10,578 nt of DNA from Candidatus Latescibacterota bacterium (GCA_030613045.1 JAUWMS010000039.1:1-10578); one strand, 5' to 3'. Shown: positions 1-6,116, counted from the stretch's first letter. Notes: generated by a model not told the origin, from the sequence alone. Translations and numbers: made by a program.

Positions 1-170
1 GCGCTCGAAATCATCACGTACATCGCCAGATCCATCATTCGCCCCGGATCGAGACCCAACTTTCGTCCGCGCCATATAGATAGATAGACCCCAACCAAAA
101 AAGACAGCGACAACATAAACCCGTATGCGTGAATGGCCAAAGGCCCGATCCGAACCAAAACAGGGTGCAT
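1..170 (-). CDS. lgt: Prolipoprotein diacylglyceryl transferase, N-terminal part (cut by window start)
   Basis: Inner-membrane enzyme that moves diacylglycerol from phosphatidylglycerol to the lipobox cysteine of prolipoproteins, the first step of lipoprotein maturation. The visible 56 codons begin MHPVLVRIGPLAIHAYGFML, the characteristic Lgt opening (MHP, then IGP, then a YGFML-type first membrane segment). They continue through a hydrophobic stretch into GLDPGRMMDLAMYVMISS, which matches the usual cytoplasmic loop and second-helix start. The ATG at 170 follows a purine-rich AGGGGG ribosome site four bases upstream. The frame is open to the window edge, so the catalytic part lies outside. 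Its placement after a response regulator looks incidental, but three lipoproteins encoded in this window would be its substrates. Recognition is from the N-terminus only, yet the pattern is distinctive. Confidence 0.88.
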   Translation of the reverse strand, partial: MHPVLVRIGPLAIHAYGFMLSLSFLVGVYLSIWRGRKLGLDPGRMMDLAMYVMISS

Positions 171-184
171 ATCTCCCCCTTTTT

Positions 185-276
185 AATGAGCAATGAGGAA
201 TACCCTTCACTCCCTTCGCTGTGGAGACGGGCGGGTGGGGTATTGTTCATTGCTCATTCTTCATTGTTCATTGCCT
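185..276. repeat. Inverted heptamer module, copy 1 (lgt / response regulator gap)
   Basis: Two arrays of a degenerate 7-bp unit face each other. The left arm 185-205 reads as AATGAGC, AATGAGG, AATACCC. The right arm from 238 reads as GGGTATT, then GTTCATT-type units to 276. Left arm 185-205 and right arm 238-258 are reverse complements at 19 of 21 positions, around a 32-bp G/C-rich core. The response-regulator stop codon (254-256) lies inside the right arm, so the array runs from coding into non-coding DNA. Related modules fill the next two intergenic gaps. Confidence 0.8.
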
Positions 277-640
277 TTGACGCCTCGATCATCAGAATGA
301 GGTCCTCGAGATGCCCCAGATCCACCGGCTTCGAAATGTAATCGTACGCGCCTTTCTCAAGCGACTCTTTGGCGATTTCCAGCGTGGCATACCCCGAGAT
401 CATAACCACCGTCGTCCGCGGACGTATCGCCTTGATCCGGCTCAGAACCTCCAACCCATCCATCTCAGGCATTCGTATGTCCAACAAGACCAACTCCGGC
501 GATTCCTCCCGCAGGATCCGAAGCGCCTCGGCGCCTTCCTCCGCCATCAACACCCGATAGCCCCGATGCTCCAGGAAATCCCCGAACAACTTCCGCACCT
601 CCGCCTCATCATCTACCACCAAAATTTTGCTCTTCGCCAC
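254..640 (-). CDS. Single-domain response regulator (CheY-like receiver)
   Basis: Phosphorylatable receiver protein of 128 residues with no output domain. The GTG start at 640 is preceded by AGGAGG with a 5-base spacer. An ATG 48 bases upstream is in frame but has no ribosome site and would add a non-homologous tail. Receiver landmarks are all present: the acidic pair D10-D11 in ILVVDDE, phospho-acceptor D54 in VLLDIRMPEMDG, the switch serine S82 in VVMISGYA, and K104 in the SKP motif. It probably works by protein-protein contact or in a phosphorelay; no histidine kinase is in the window. The last residues, AMNNEE, are encoded by units of the adjoining heptamer array, so the C-terminal tail appears to derive from repeat DNA. 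The partner and the regulated process cannot be told from here. Confidence 0.93.
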   Translation of the reverse strand: MAKSKILVVDDEAEVRKLFGDFLEHRGYRVLMAEEGAEALRILREESPELVLLDIRMPEMDGLEVLSRIKAIRPRTTVVMISGYATLEIAKESLEKGAYDYISKPVDLGHLEDLILMIEASKAMNNEE

Positions 641-656
641 AATGTCCTCCTGCCTT

Positions 657-740
657 ACAATGAACAATGCCCCACCCTTCCGCCCCATTTTTTTTGGGGG
701 GGGATATTGCTCATCGCTCGCTGTTCATTGCTCACTATCA
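657..740. repeat. Inverted heptamer module, copy 2 (response regulator / SPOR gap)
   Basis: The left arm (657-673) contains CAATGAACAATG followed by CCCC. The right arm (706-740) is four units of the ATTGCTC/GCTGTTC type ending in the stop codon of the SPOR lipoprotein (738-740). The core holds a run of eight T directly followed by eight G (688-703). The arms are imperfect inverted copies of each other, and the module resembles copies 1 and 3. The whole gap between the two genes is occupied by it, apart from the ribosome site of the response regulator. Confidence 0.7.
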
Positions 741-1283
741 GGGTGATCGTTTCTCCACCAGGATTTTTGTTCGCGCCCCATACGCCGTCCGATATCCCTT
801 TTGTTTGGCGATTCGAACCACTTCTTCGACTTGGGCCAGCGTCCGGCAATTGCCGATGCGCACTTTGTAATACGGCGTCTCAAAGGGCACATAGACCGGC
901 AGGTCGAAACCCTCTATCGCCTCCTCCTTCACCTGTTGCGCGGCTTCAAAATTTTCCGTTGCAAAGATCTGCACCCGCCATCCCGAAACCTCTTCCATCT
1001 CGACGGTTCTGACCTCCGTGCTGTCCGAAGGAACCGCCGCTTCCGCTCTTTCGTCCGGATTCTCCTTCTCTTTCTCCGATACCTCTTCCGGCTTTCGGTT
1101 CCGGGACGACTCCGATCCGATAATATCCGCCAAGGAGATATCGTCATCGTCGAGAGACATCGGATCGAAATGCTCGTATTGCTCCTCCGCACCGGCCTTC
1201 TGATGGTGCAACTGTTGCCCCCCGCACGAAACCAGGAAGACCGCCGTCGCTCCTATCGTCCATCTCATTGCTTTCCGAAGCAT
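738..1283 (-). CDS. SPOR-domain lipoprotein
   Basis: Lipoprotein of 181 residues. The N-terminus is a short basic start plus a hydrophobic stretch, ending in lipobox LVSC with the lipidated Cys at position 20. A long acidic, low-complexity linker follows (about 35-98, including DDDD and a Glu/Lys-rich run). The C-terminus (about 101-175, starting GWRVQIFATE) fits a SPOR domain: the two beta-strand/helix repeats with YYKVRIGN at the centre are typical. SPOR domains bind denuded septal peptidoglycan glycans, so a role in cell-wall or division-site binding is likely. The ATG at 1283 has AGGAGG seven bases upstream. No aspartate following the lipid Cys argues against inner-membrane retention. The SPOR call rests on visible fold pattern rather than an alignment, but is fairly firm. 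Confidence 0.85.
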   Translation of the reverse strand: MLRKAMRWTIGATAVFLVSCGGQQLHHQKAGAEEQYEHFDPMSLDDDDISLADIIGSESSRNRKPEEVSEKEKENPDERAEAAVPSDSTEVRTVEMEEVSGWRVQIFATENFEAAQQVKEEAIEGFDLPVYVPFETPYYKVRIGNCRTLAQVEEVVRIAKQKGYRTAYGARTKILVEKRSP

Positions 1284-1299
1284 GATCTACCCTCCTCGG

Positions 1300-1375
1300 A
1301 CAATGAACCATATCTGCGCCCCCACCCGTCCATGGGGGAAGGGGGAGATTGCTCGTTGTTCATTGCTCATTCCCC
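1300..1375. repeat. Inverted heptamer module, copy 3 (SPOR / DUF3108 gap)
   Basis: A short left arm ACAATGAACC (1300-1309), a G/C-rich core containing CCCCCACCCGTCCATGGGGG, and a right arm of four 7-bp units (ATTGCTC, GTTGTTC, ATTGCTC, ATTCCCC; 1348-1375). The DUF3108 stop codon (1367-1369) lies within the right arm. The core shares the pattern CCCC-ATGG-CGG-GGGTGGGG (minus strand) with copy 2. Confidence 0.68.
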
Positions 1376-2137
1376 ATGGCCTCCCGGCACCACGTACCGA
1401 ACCAACTCCGCGGAAAGATGTCCTACGAGCACTTTGCTTTTCATCAGTACCGGCATCTTCCGGTCGTCGTCCGTCATCCACACCTTCAGCTTTCCTTTGT
1501 GTTTGAACAAACCCGCCGTCTCCTGAACCGGCTCCACCACAAGACAATCGAACGTTCCCGCCTCCACCTTCACGCGCTCCCTTCGATGCACCCGGATCTC
1601 CAGGGGAAAACTCCCTCTTCGCGTATGATTGTCCCCCACAAAACGATCTCCCGGCTGAAGCGTCTTTGTGCGGACGAAGTAGAACAGAGAGATTACATCC
1701 TGAACAAAAGGCGGCACCGTCGTTGTATCCCCCTGGCTCGTGATCGCCACGTGCCGCTCCTGATCGTACGCGATCCACCGGTCCGCCTTGTATTTCCCCT
1801 CCCGGATATGCTTCTCAAAACGCCGGGGGAAAATGCCCTCCACGTCAATGAAAGACTCTAATTGATCCCGGACCCGAAAGAACCGGGAGAAAAAACCGGA
1901 TGATTTGGCCTCTGAAACCACGTGATAACACGGTTTGCCATCCACCGTCCGAATCCTTTGGACCTCCAGCGTGGCCGTTCCCGCCCGGATCGGCCCATAG
2001 CTTACGTCGAAGAATAGCCACTCTCCCACGCCAAACGCCTCGTTTCGAAGGATTCGTGTCTCCTCCGCCAGTCCCTGCGCTGGTAACCCGCTGCCCGCAA
2101 GAAGCGCCACAATTCCCATCAAAATTACTCTTCTCAT
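1367..2137 (-). CDS. DUF3108 family periplasmic protein
   Basis: Secreted protein of 256 residues of a family of unknown function that recurs in Gram-negative envelope loci. A signal peptide (basic MRR start, hydrophobic core 4-18) has a plausible cleavage after LA at residue 24. The mature part begins with the typical GEWLFFDVSYGPIRAGTATL strand pair. It continues with a YHVVSEAKSSGFFSRFF segment and a basic, beta-rich body. The C-terminal WMTDDDRKMPVLMKSK segment is characteristic of DUF3108 proteins. The ATG at 2137 overlaps the stop of the upstream glycosyltransferase as ATGA, implying translational coupling. A longer in-frame reading to 2626 only runs antisense-frame through that glycosyltransferase and is rejected. 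Its place directly after two glycosyltransferases suggests envelope glycan work, which is inference. Confidence 0.88.
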   Translation of the reverse strand: MRRVILMGIVALLAGSGLPAQGLAEETRILRNEAFGVGEWLFFDVSYGPIRAGTATLEVQRIRTVDGKPCYHVVSEAKSSGFFSRFFRVRDQLESFIDVEGIFPRRFEKHIREGKYKADRWIAYDQERHVAITSQGDTTTVPPFVQDVISLFYFVRTKTLQPGDRFVGDNHTRRGSFPLEIRVHRRERVKVEAGTFDCLVVEPVQETAGLFKHKGKLKVWMTDDDRKMPVLMKSKVLVGHLSAELVRYVVPGGHGE

Positions 2138-3231
2138 TCCGTCTCCCGCAACAGGTCCGCATAGTTGGCCGCTGTTTGACGCACCGTCTCCCGGATATCG
2201 AACTGTTGAACGATTTTTTTTCCGGCGCGTCCGAATCGCTCCCGGCGCGCCCGATTTTTCAATAAATGACAGATCGCATGGGCCAGGGCTTCGGGTTTTT
2301 TGGGCGGCACCAACAACCCGTTCTCCCCATCGCGTACCGCCTCCGGAATGCCTCCCACCTTGGTACCCACGATCGGGAGTCCCATCAGCATTGCATCCAA
2401 CAGCGAAGTCCCCAGTCCCTCCAGATAGGACGAAAGCACGAACACGTGCAATAGTCCGAGAATAGCCCCGATGTCCTTCCGAAATCCCGTGAAGAGCACC
2501 TCCCGCTCCAACCCAAGCCGCGCCCTGCGCTCCAAGAGCGTTTCCTTGAGCGGGCCTTCCCCCGCGATCAAAAATCGCGCCTTCGGAAACGCATCCACGA
2601 CGCGACGCGCGGCCTCCAACAGGCATGCCTGATCTTTATGCGGAGCCAGCGCCGCCACATTCCCGACCACGAGCGCATCCCGAGCAAGCCCGAACTCCTC
2701 ATACAGATATCCGGAATCCCCCAAGTCGTCGAATTTTCTCAGATCAATGCCGCTTCGCACGACCGCCGTCCTGGATTCGGGAACACCGCCTTCGATCAAA
2801 ACCCGCCGGACGCCCTCCGACACCGCGAGGAATCGTCCCACGCTCCGTCCGTATTTGATCCGCCCCAACCCCCACCGCGAAATCGGAAAATCCACCCGCC
2901 TCGAAACTACCACCTTCGCCCTGCGGCCACTGAGCATCCAGGCCCACAACCCCAGCGTATGCGCGTGCGATGTATGCGTATGCAGAATATGCGGATCGAA
3001 CGCCCGCATCACATCCGCCAGTCTCATCGCTCCCACCCAATCCCACTCTCCCCGCAACCGCACCGCGCGGGCTCCAATTCCGGCCTTCTCAACCCGCGCC
3101 ATCAAAGGGCTCTCCGGCTGCCCCACGACCAGCACCTCATGCCCACGCCGGGTCAGTCCCTCCGCCAATCCCAGCACCTGCGCCTCTCCGCCGCGCCAAC
3201 TTTTAGCTGTGTCCACGTGCAGAATGCGAAC
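2134..3231 (-). CDS. GT4-type (GT-B fold) glycosyltransferase, probable non-canonical start
   Basis: Retaining glycosyltransferase of about 365 residues, probably transferring a sugar from a nucleotide donor onto LPS core or another surface glycan at the cytoplasmic membrane. The N-terminal acceptor half carries HVDTAKSWRGGE and the HTHTSHAH stretch. The C-terminal donor half has VGNVAALAPHKD, FLIAGEGPLK, LFTGFRKDI, and the EX7E region reading EGLGTSLLD, where Asp replaces the second Glu. GGIPEAVRDGENGLLVP closes the domain. The first canonical start is GTG at 3216, but that would delete the first beta strand (RILHV) and lies 23 bases from the only ribosome site. A GTT at 3231 sits 8 bases after GGAGG and falls where homologues begin MRILHV. 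Either GTT or ATT (3225) initiates, or a GTG has been altered. The stop overlaps the DUF3108 ATG. Confidence 0.9.
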   Translation of the reverse strand, partial: VRILHVDTAKSWRGGEAQVLGLAEGLTRRGHEVLVVGQPESPLMARVEKAGIGARAVRLRGEWDWVGAMRLADVMRAFDPHILHTHTSHAHTLGLWAWMLSGRRAKVVVSRRVDFPISRWGLGRIKYGRSVGRFLAVSEGVRRVLIEGGVPESRTAVVRSGIDLRKFDDLGDSGYLYEEFGLARDALVVGNVAALAPHKDQACLLEAARRVVDAFPKARFLIAGEGPLKETLLERRARLGLEREVLFTGFRKDIGAILGLLHVFVLSSYLEGLGTSLLDAMLMGLPIVGTKVGGIPEAVRDGENGLLVPPKKPEALAHAICHLLKNRARRERFGRAGKKIVQQFDIRETVRQTAANYADLLRETE

Positions 3232-3239
3232 GGCGTTAT

Positions 3240-3244
3240 CCTCC
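3240..3244 (-). promoter_or_regulatory. Ribosome binding site deciding the GT4 start
   Basis: GGAGG on the minus strand (CCTCC on the given strand). It is 8 bases from GTT at 3231, 14 from ATT at 3225 and 23 from GTG at 3216. It is the only good ribosome site in the gap, and it points to initiation upstream of the first ordinary start codon. Confidence 0.6.
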
Positions 3245-3253
3245 GTGACTTCC

Positions 3254-3281
3254 GGTGAGTGGTGATCGGTGATTGGTGATT
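3254..3281. repeat. Heptamer array, GTGATTG type (GT2 / GT4 gap)
   Basis: Four consecutive 7-bp units: GGTGAGT, GGTGATC, GGTGATT, GGTGATT. They lie between the stop of the family-2 glycosyltransferase and the ribosome site of the GT4 gene. The same unit type appears at 4139-4166 and 9571-9612. Confidence 0.75.
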
Positions 3282-3298
3282 GGGAACCCCTTCGTCTC

Positions 3299-4111
3299 TC
3301 AGCGTTTATCAGGCTCAGGATCCGTTTTTTCGGGACTCTCCTCTCGACATAATTCCCAAAGCCTCACATACTTCAAAAAAACAGAGACTGCCCCAAGCAA
3401 TGACACCACAAGCCCTACACCGCCGTCCAGAAAGCCCCGCTTCAGCACAAACATTTTCCCAAATCGTGCCGGCGGACGCACCAGCAAATCCCACCAGCGA
3501 AATTTCCGCCCATTACGCACCATCTCCCGGGCGGCTATCGAGGCATAGCGTCCCATCGTCTCCCAATGATCCGACACATCTTTGTACGGGTAATGGTACA
3601 AATCGCCGCTTAACATTCCGGTGCGTCCCTCCAGGATCACCCGATCATGCGGATTTACGCCCCCCCAACGCCCTTGCTCTCTCCGAAACAGCCGCAATTT
3701 ATACTCCGGGTACCACCCGCAATGATTGATCCACCGGCCGAGGTAAAACACCTTCCGGGGCACCAAATAGCCCTCGCAATCCCCCCGTCCGACCGCCTCT
3801 AGAATGCTTTGCCGAAGTTCCTCCGATACGACCTCGTCCGCATCGAGCGCAAACACCCACTCGCACCGCGCGTACCCGAGCGCCACGTTCTTCTGCCGGA
3901 TATGCCCCGGCCACGCATGCCCAAACACCCGATCCGTGTACCGTCGCGCGATCCCGACGGTCCCGTCTTTACTGAACGAATCCACCACCACGATTTCGTT
4001 CGCCCAATGCAGACTCCTCAGACAGCGCTCGATGTTCGCTTCCTCGTTGTACGTGATGATGCACGCGGACACTCCAGGGAAGGAGGATGTGACCGGGGAT
4101 GTATTCGACAA
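3299..4111 (-). CDS. Family 2 glycosyltransferase, WaaE/KdtX-like
   Basis: Inverting GT-A glycosyltransferase of 270 residues. The donor-binding start is SACIITYNEEANIERCLRSL, followed by EIVVVDSFSKDGT. The metal-binding DXD is seen as ALDADE at 89-93 (D90, D92). The central HCGWYPEYKLRLFRRE segment, followed by GGVNPHDRV, is typical of the WaaE/KdtX-like subgroup that decorates the LPS inner core. A hydrophobic stretch at about 228-247 near the C-terminus may anchor it at the membrane. The chosen start is TTG at 4111, nine bases after GGAGG; no ATG is available nearby, and GTG at codon 14 would remove the lead-in to the first strand. It sits in a run of envelope genes. The exact sugar and acceptor cannot be told. 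Confidence 0.9.
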   Translation of the reverse strand: MSNTSPVTSSFPGVSACIITYNEEANIERCLRSLHWANEIVVVDSFSKDGTVGIARRYTDRVFGHAWPGHIRQKNVALGYARCEWVFALDADEVVSEELRQSILEAVGRGDCEGYLVPRKVFYLGRWINHCGWYPEYKLRLFRREQGRWGGVNPHDRVILEGRTGMLSGDLYHYPYKDVSDHWETMGRYASIAAREMVRNGRKFRWWDLLVRPPARFGKMFVLKRGFLDGGVGLVVSLLGAVSVFLKYVRLWELCREESPEKTDPEPDKR

Positions 4112-4138
4112 AAAACGATCCCTCCAGATTCTTCAAAC

Positions 4139-4166
4139 GTGAATGGTGATTGGTGAGCGGCGCACG
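4139..4166. repeat. Heptamer array, GTGATTG type (phosphatase / GT2 gap)
   Basis: Units GTGAATG, GTGATTG, GTGAGCG and GCGCACG in a row, period 7. With the array at 4181-4208 it fills nearly the whole 85-bp gap between the phosphatase stop and the GT2 start. Confidence 0.68.
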
Positions 4167-4180
4167 AAGCACAATGCAGG

Positions 4181-4208
4181 AATTACGTTTTACGTTTCAC
4201 GAAGCACG
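4181..4208. repeat. Heptamer array, ACGTAAA type, overlapping the phosphatase stop
   Basis: On the minus strand the units read CGTGCTT, CGTGAAA, CGTAAAA, CGTAATT. The phosphatase stop codon (4197-4199) lies in the second unit and its last residues (RAS) come from the array. The same unit type follows the TPR gene at 8829-8884, again in the sense direction of the upstream gene. Confidence 0.75.
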
Positions 4209-4700
4209 CTTCTCCTCCCATAACGCACACAATCTCGGCAAAATCCGCTCGATCTCCCCCTTGATCTCCCGATAGCATCGCCGATAGGTCTCCTTCGAAC
4301 CTCCGACCGGATCCGCGATCGTCCGTTCTTCGGGAGGCTCCCCAGACACACCGAACTCCTTGAGCGCAAACAATCCGAAGCGAGGCGCACGGGTCTGGGC
4401 CAGCATCTCCTTGTACGCGGGCGAGAGCGTCAATACCAGATCCGCCGACTTCAATGCCCCATTGTCCGCGGCGCGTGTCCGATGCCGGCGCAAATTTATC
4501 CCATCCTCCCCAGCCACCTCAATCGCCGTGGAAGAAGCCTCGCCGCCTGCGAAAGCGTCCACGCCCGCGGAAAACACCCGAAACTTTGACTTCAATCCCC
4601 GGGGAAGCAATTTTCTCAAGATCCCCTGTGCCATCGGCGAACGACACGTATTCCCTCCGCATACAAAGACGATAGAAAATTGCTCATCAGCACGAGCCAT
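4197..4700 (-). CDS. Low-molecular-weight protein phosphatase (LMW-PTP / YwlE-like)
   Basis: Cytoplasmic phosphatase of 167 residues. The P-loop C-X5-R-S is intact: C14, G15, G16, N17, T18, C19, R20, S21, in VFVCGGNTCRSPMA. The general-acid aspartate is D130 in TIADP. The loop carries Thr (GNTCR) where classical tyrosine phosphatases have Ile. In the YwlE branch that Thr is associated with phospho-arginine specificity, so the substrate could be phospho-Tyr or phospho-Arg. The ATG at 4700 immediately follows the stop of the upstream barrel gene, and the ribosome site GGAGG lies within that gene's last codons, so translation is coupled. Such phosphatases often sit in surface-polysaccharide loci beside a tyrosine kinase, but no kinase is visible here. 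Its last residues are encoded by a heptamer repeat. Confidence 0.92.
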   Translation of the reverse strand: MARADEQFSIVFVCGGNTCRSPMAQGILRKLLPRGLKSKFRVFSAGVDAFAGGEASSTAIEVAGEDGINLRRHRTRAADNGALKSADLVLTLSPAYKEMLAQTRAPRFGLFALKEFGVSGEPPEERTIADPVGGSKETYRRCYREIKGEIERILPRLCALWEEKRAS

Positions 4701-5744
4701 TCATCCTCCCAATCCCACGTATACCTTCGGCTTCTTCTCCCCAGAGAGCCGACTTCCAACCATGACGGAAATCCATATCGGCCCCTCCTCGTAAAGGGTC
4801 ACATCCATCCCAAGCCCCAACCCCAAACCGACCTTATATCGTTCCAGAGACTCTAAATCCGCCGCTTGCCCCGCGTTGCCCATATCCACCCTCCCCAACA
4901 CGCTCAGACGAGAACACATCACGGGTCTCTCCCCCATTTTCCTCTTAAACACCCGAAGCTCCAAATCGTTCCGGACCAAAGCGCGCTTATTCCCCCAGAT
5001 CTCATCGTTGTCATATCCGATCAGGGTGGATCGGCCCCCGATATAATATCGGGGCGAAGGCGCATCCGTGATGTTTCCCTCCATCCGCGCATCGAACGTA
5101 TGCTTGAATCCCCATTCCGTCTTATACGTTCCCATGAGCCCAATGGACAACAAGGTATATTTGAAATCTCCTCCGAACCGTTCAAGCGCCTTCTCCAACG
5201 CTACGTGTCCATACCATGCATCCCGATGCGATCCTCTCAACCCGATCCGAATCGTACGATCGAGAAACGACACCATATCCATCAAAGGGTCCTCAGGCGG
5301 CGACTTCTGCCGCTCATTCTTGAACGAAGTCCTCAAAGATAGATGCCAGGCGAGCTCTTTCTCCACGTGCACCACCATCCCCTGTTTGCGATGCCACTCA
5401 CGGGTCTTCGCATTCAACGGACGAAAAAGCAAATCATCCCTGAAAAAAATCCCAGGCTTCAGCGGCACCTTCGGAAAAACGTGCCCGATCCCGAAACCCA
5501 TATCCCCGGTCAGAAAGTTGTAATCCGCGTCTGCGTATATCGTAACATATTTAAATGCTTTTTTCAGCCGTCCATGGAATTCCCCATTCGGAAGATAGAA
5601 GCGATACGAGCTTCCCGTTCGCACCGTCACTGTCTGCACCCGAATGTTGATCGGAAGCTGAACTTCCTGAGCCCTCCCTTCGGAAAAAGGGATTCCCAAC
5701 ATCAGTCCCGAAAGAACGGCAATCCATTTTTTATGTAAAGCCAT
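4701..5744 (-). CDS. Outer-membrane beta-barrel protein, Omp85/D15-like barrel without POTRA
   Basis: Secreted protein of 347 residues. The signal peptide is MALHKKWIAVLSGLMLG, with likely cleavage after GRA at residue 25. The mature part alternates polar and hydrophobic residues in short strands with Gly/aromatic ends throughout (for example YVTIYADADYNFLTGDMGFG and GMVVHVEKELAWHLSLRTSF). The segment YYIGGRSTLIGYDNDEIWGN, followed by ALVRNDLELRVF (about 233-265), resembles the GG-slRGY-GN-ElR block of the bacterial surface antigen (D15/BamA) barrel. Here the usual Arg is Ile (TLIGY). There is no POTRA region, and the C-terminus (VYVGLGG) lacks the usual terminal aromatic. The ATG at 5744 follows a GAGGG site by 11 bases; an in-frame extension to 5990 runs through repeat element A and is not coding. 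It opens the minus-strand gene run. The barrel call is firm; the Omp85 affinity is tentative. Confidence 0.75.
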   Translation of the reverse strand: MALHKKWIAVLSGLMLGIPFSEGRAQEVQLPINIRVQTVTVRTGSSYRFYLPNGEFHGRLKKAFKYVTIYADADYNFLTGDMGFGIGHVFPKVPLKPGIFFRDDLLFRPLNAKTREWHRKQGMVVHVEKELAWHLSLRTSFKNERQKSPPEDPLMDMVSFLDRTIRIGLRGSHRDAWYGHVALEKALERFGGDFKYTLLSIGLMGTYKTEWGFKHTFDARMEGNITDAPSPRYYIGGRSTLIGYDNDEIWGNKRALVRNDLELRVFKRKMGERPVMCSRLSVLGRVDMGNAGQAADLESLERYKVGLGLGLGMDVTLYEEGPIWISVMVGSRLSGEKKPKVYVGLGG

Positions 5745-5836
5745 AGTTCGCCAAACCCTCGATGCTTCGTTTAAGGGGCGCCGGCAAAAGATAGAAAAAC
5801 AAGAAATCCGGGAGCAAAAAGGCCGGCAATCACCAG

Positions 5837-5968
5837 AGCCACTTGCAAAACTATCATCAGATGAGATGGCGCCCGGCACTTCGTGCCTCGCAAAGAAAAT
5901 AATGAAGTTGTTTTGTCGTTGCGAGCGGAGTGGCGTCCCCTCGTTCTTCGAGGCTTTTGCAAGTGGCT
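5837..5968. mobile_element. Short inverted-terminal-repeat element A (MITE-like, 132 bp)
   Basis: Bounded by perfect 14-bp inverted ends, AGCCACTTGCAAAA (5837-5850) and its complement (5955-5968). It has no coding capacity. The interior contains GCGCCCGGCACTTCGTGC and GTCGTTGCGAGCGGAGTG. Its reverse complement aligns along its length with the outer parts of element B (6765-7032), and its left half with element C. No target-site duplication is visible. It lies in the leader of the barrel gene, starting about two to three bases from the predicted transcription start. Confidence 0.8.
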
Positions 5969-5977
5969 GAACATACA

Positions 5978-6006
5978 AATATAAAGCCAAACCGTCTTTC
6001 CGTCAA
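5978..6006 (-). promoter_or_regulatory. Sigma70-type promoter for the minus-strand envelope genes
   Basis: On the minus strand: -35 TTGACG (6006-6001), a 17-base spacer, and -10 TATATT (5983-5978). Transcription should start near 5971, giving a leader of about 226 bases that includes element A. A small inverted repeat (ATCCA-CA-TGGAT, 6017-6028) lies just upstream of the -35 and could be an operator, but this is weak. Confidence 0.75.
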
Positions 6007-6088
6007 GTACAAAAACATCCACATGGATCCCAAACGCAATCGGCGGAAAAAAAGGCGAAAAAAAAACAAAAATTGCCCCATTTTTTTG

Positions 6089-6116
6089 TTGACTTTTCTG
6101 TGTAAATAGTTAAATT
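6089..6116 (+). promoter_or_regulatory. Probable promoter of the small lipoprotein gene
   Basis: TTGACT (6089-6094), a 16-base spacer and TAAATT (6111-6116), downstream of a long A-tract region (6045-6075) that could act as an UP element. It is divergent from the promoter at 5978-6006, with about 80 bp between the two -35 boxes. Confidence 0.5.

Noticed and set aside
185-276. CRISPR array or other spacer-repeat structure
   Set aside because: The repeats are contiguous 7-bp units without unique spacers, and no cas genes are present.
311-1012. Plus-strand 233-residue frame (and others at 801-1526 and 1349-1861)
   Set aside because: They lie antisense to the response regulator, SPOR and DUF3108 genes, are rich in Arg/Pro/His and have no ribosome site.
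1367-2626. A single 419-residue reading frame covering DUF3108 and upstream sequence
   Set aside because: The part upstream of 2137 is a Gly/Arg-rich shadow of the GT4 gene. The ATGA overlap, the signal peptide at 2137 and the intact GT4 motifs show two genes.
5771-6022. Minus-strand 83-residue frame with a hydrophobic C-terminal stretch
   Set aside because: It runs through the promoter and element A, and most residues come from repeat DNA. The hydrophobic end (LVIAGLFAPGFLVFLSFAGA) is curious and could be a relic, but no ribosome site supports it.
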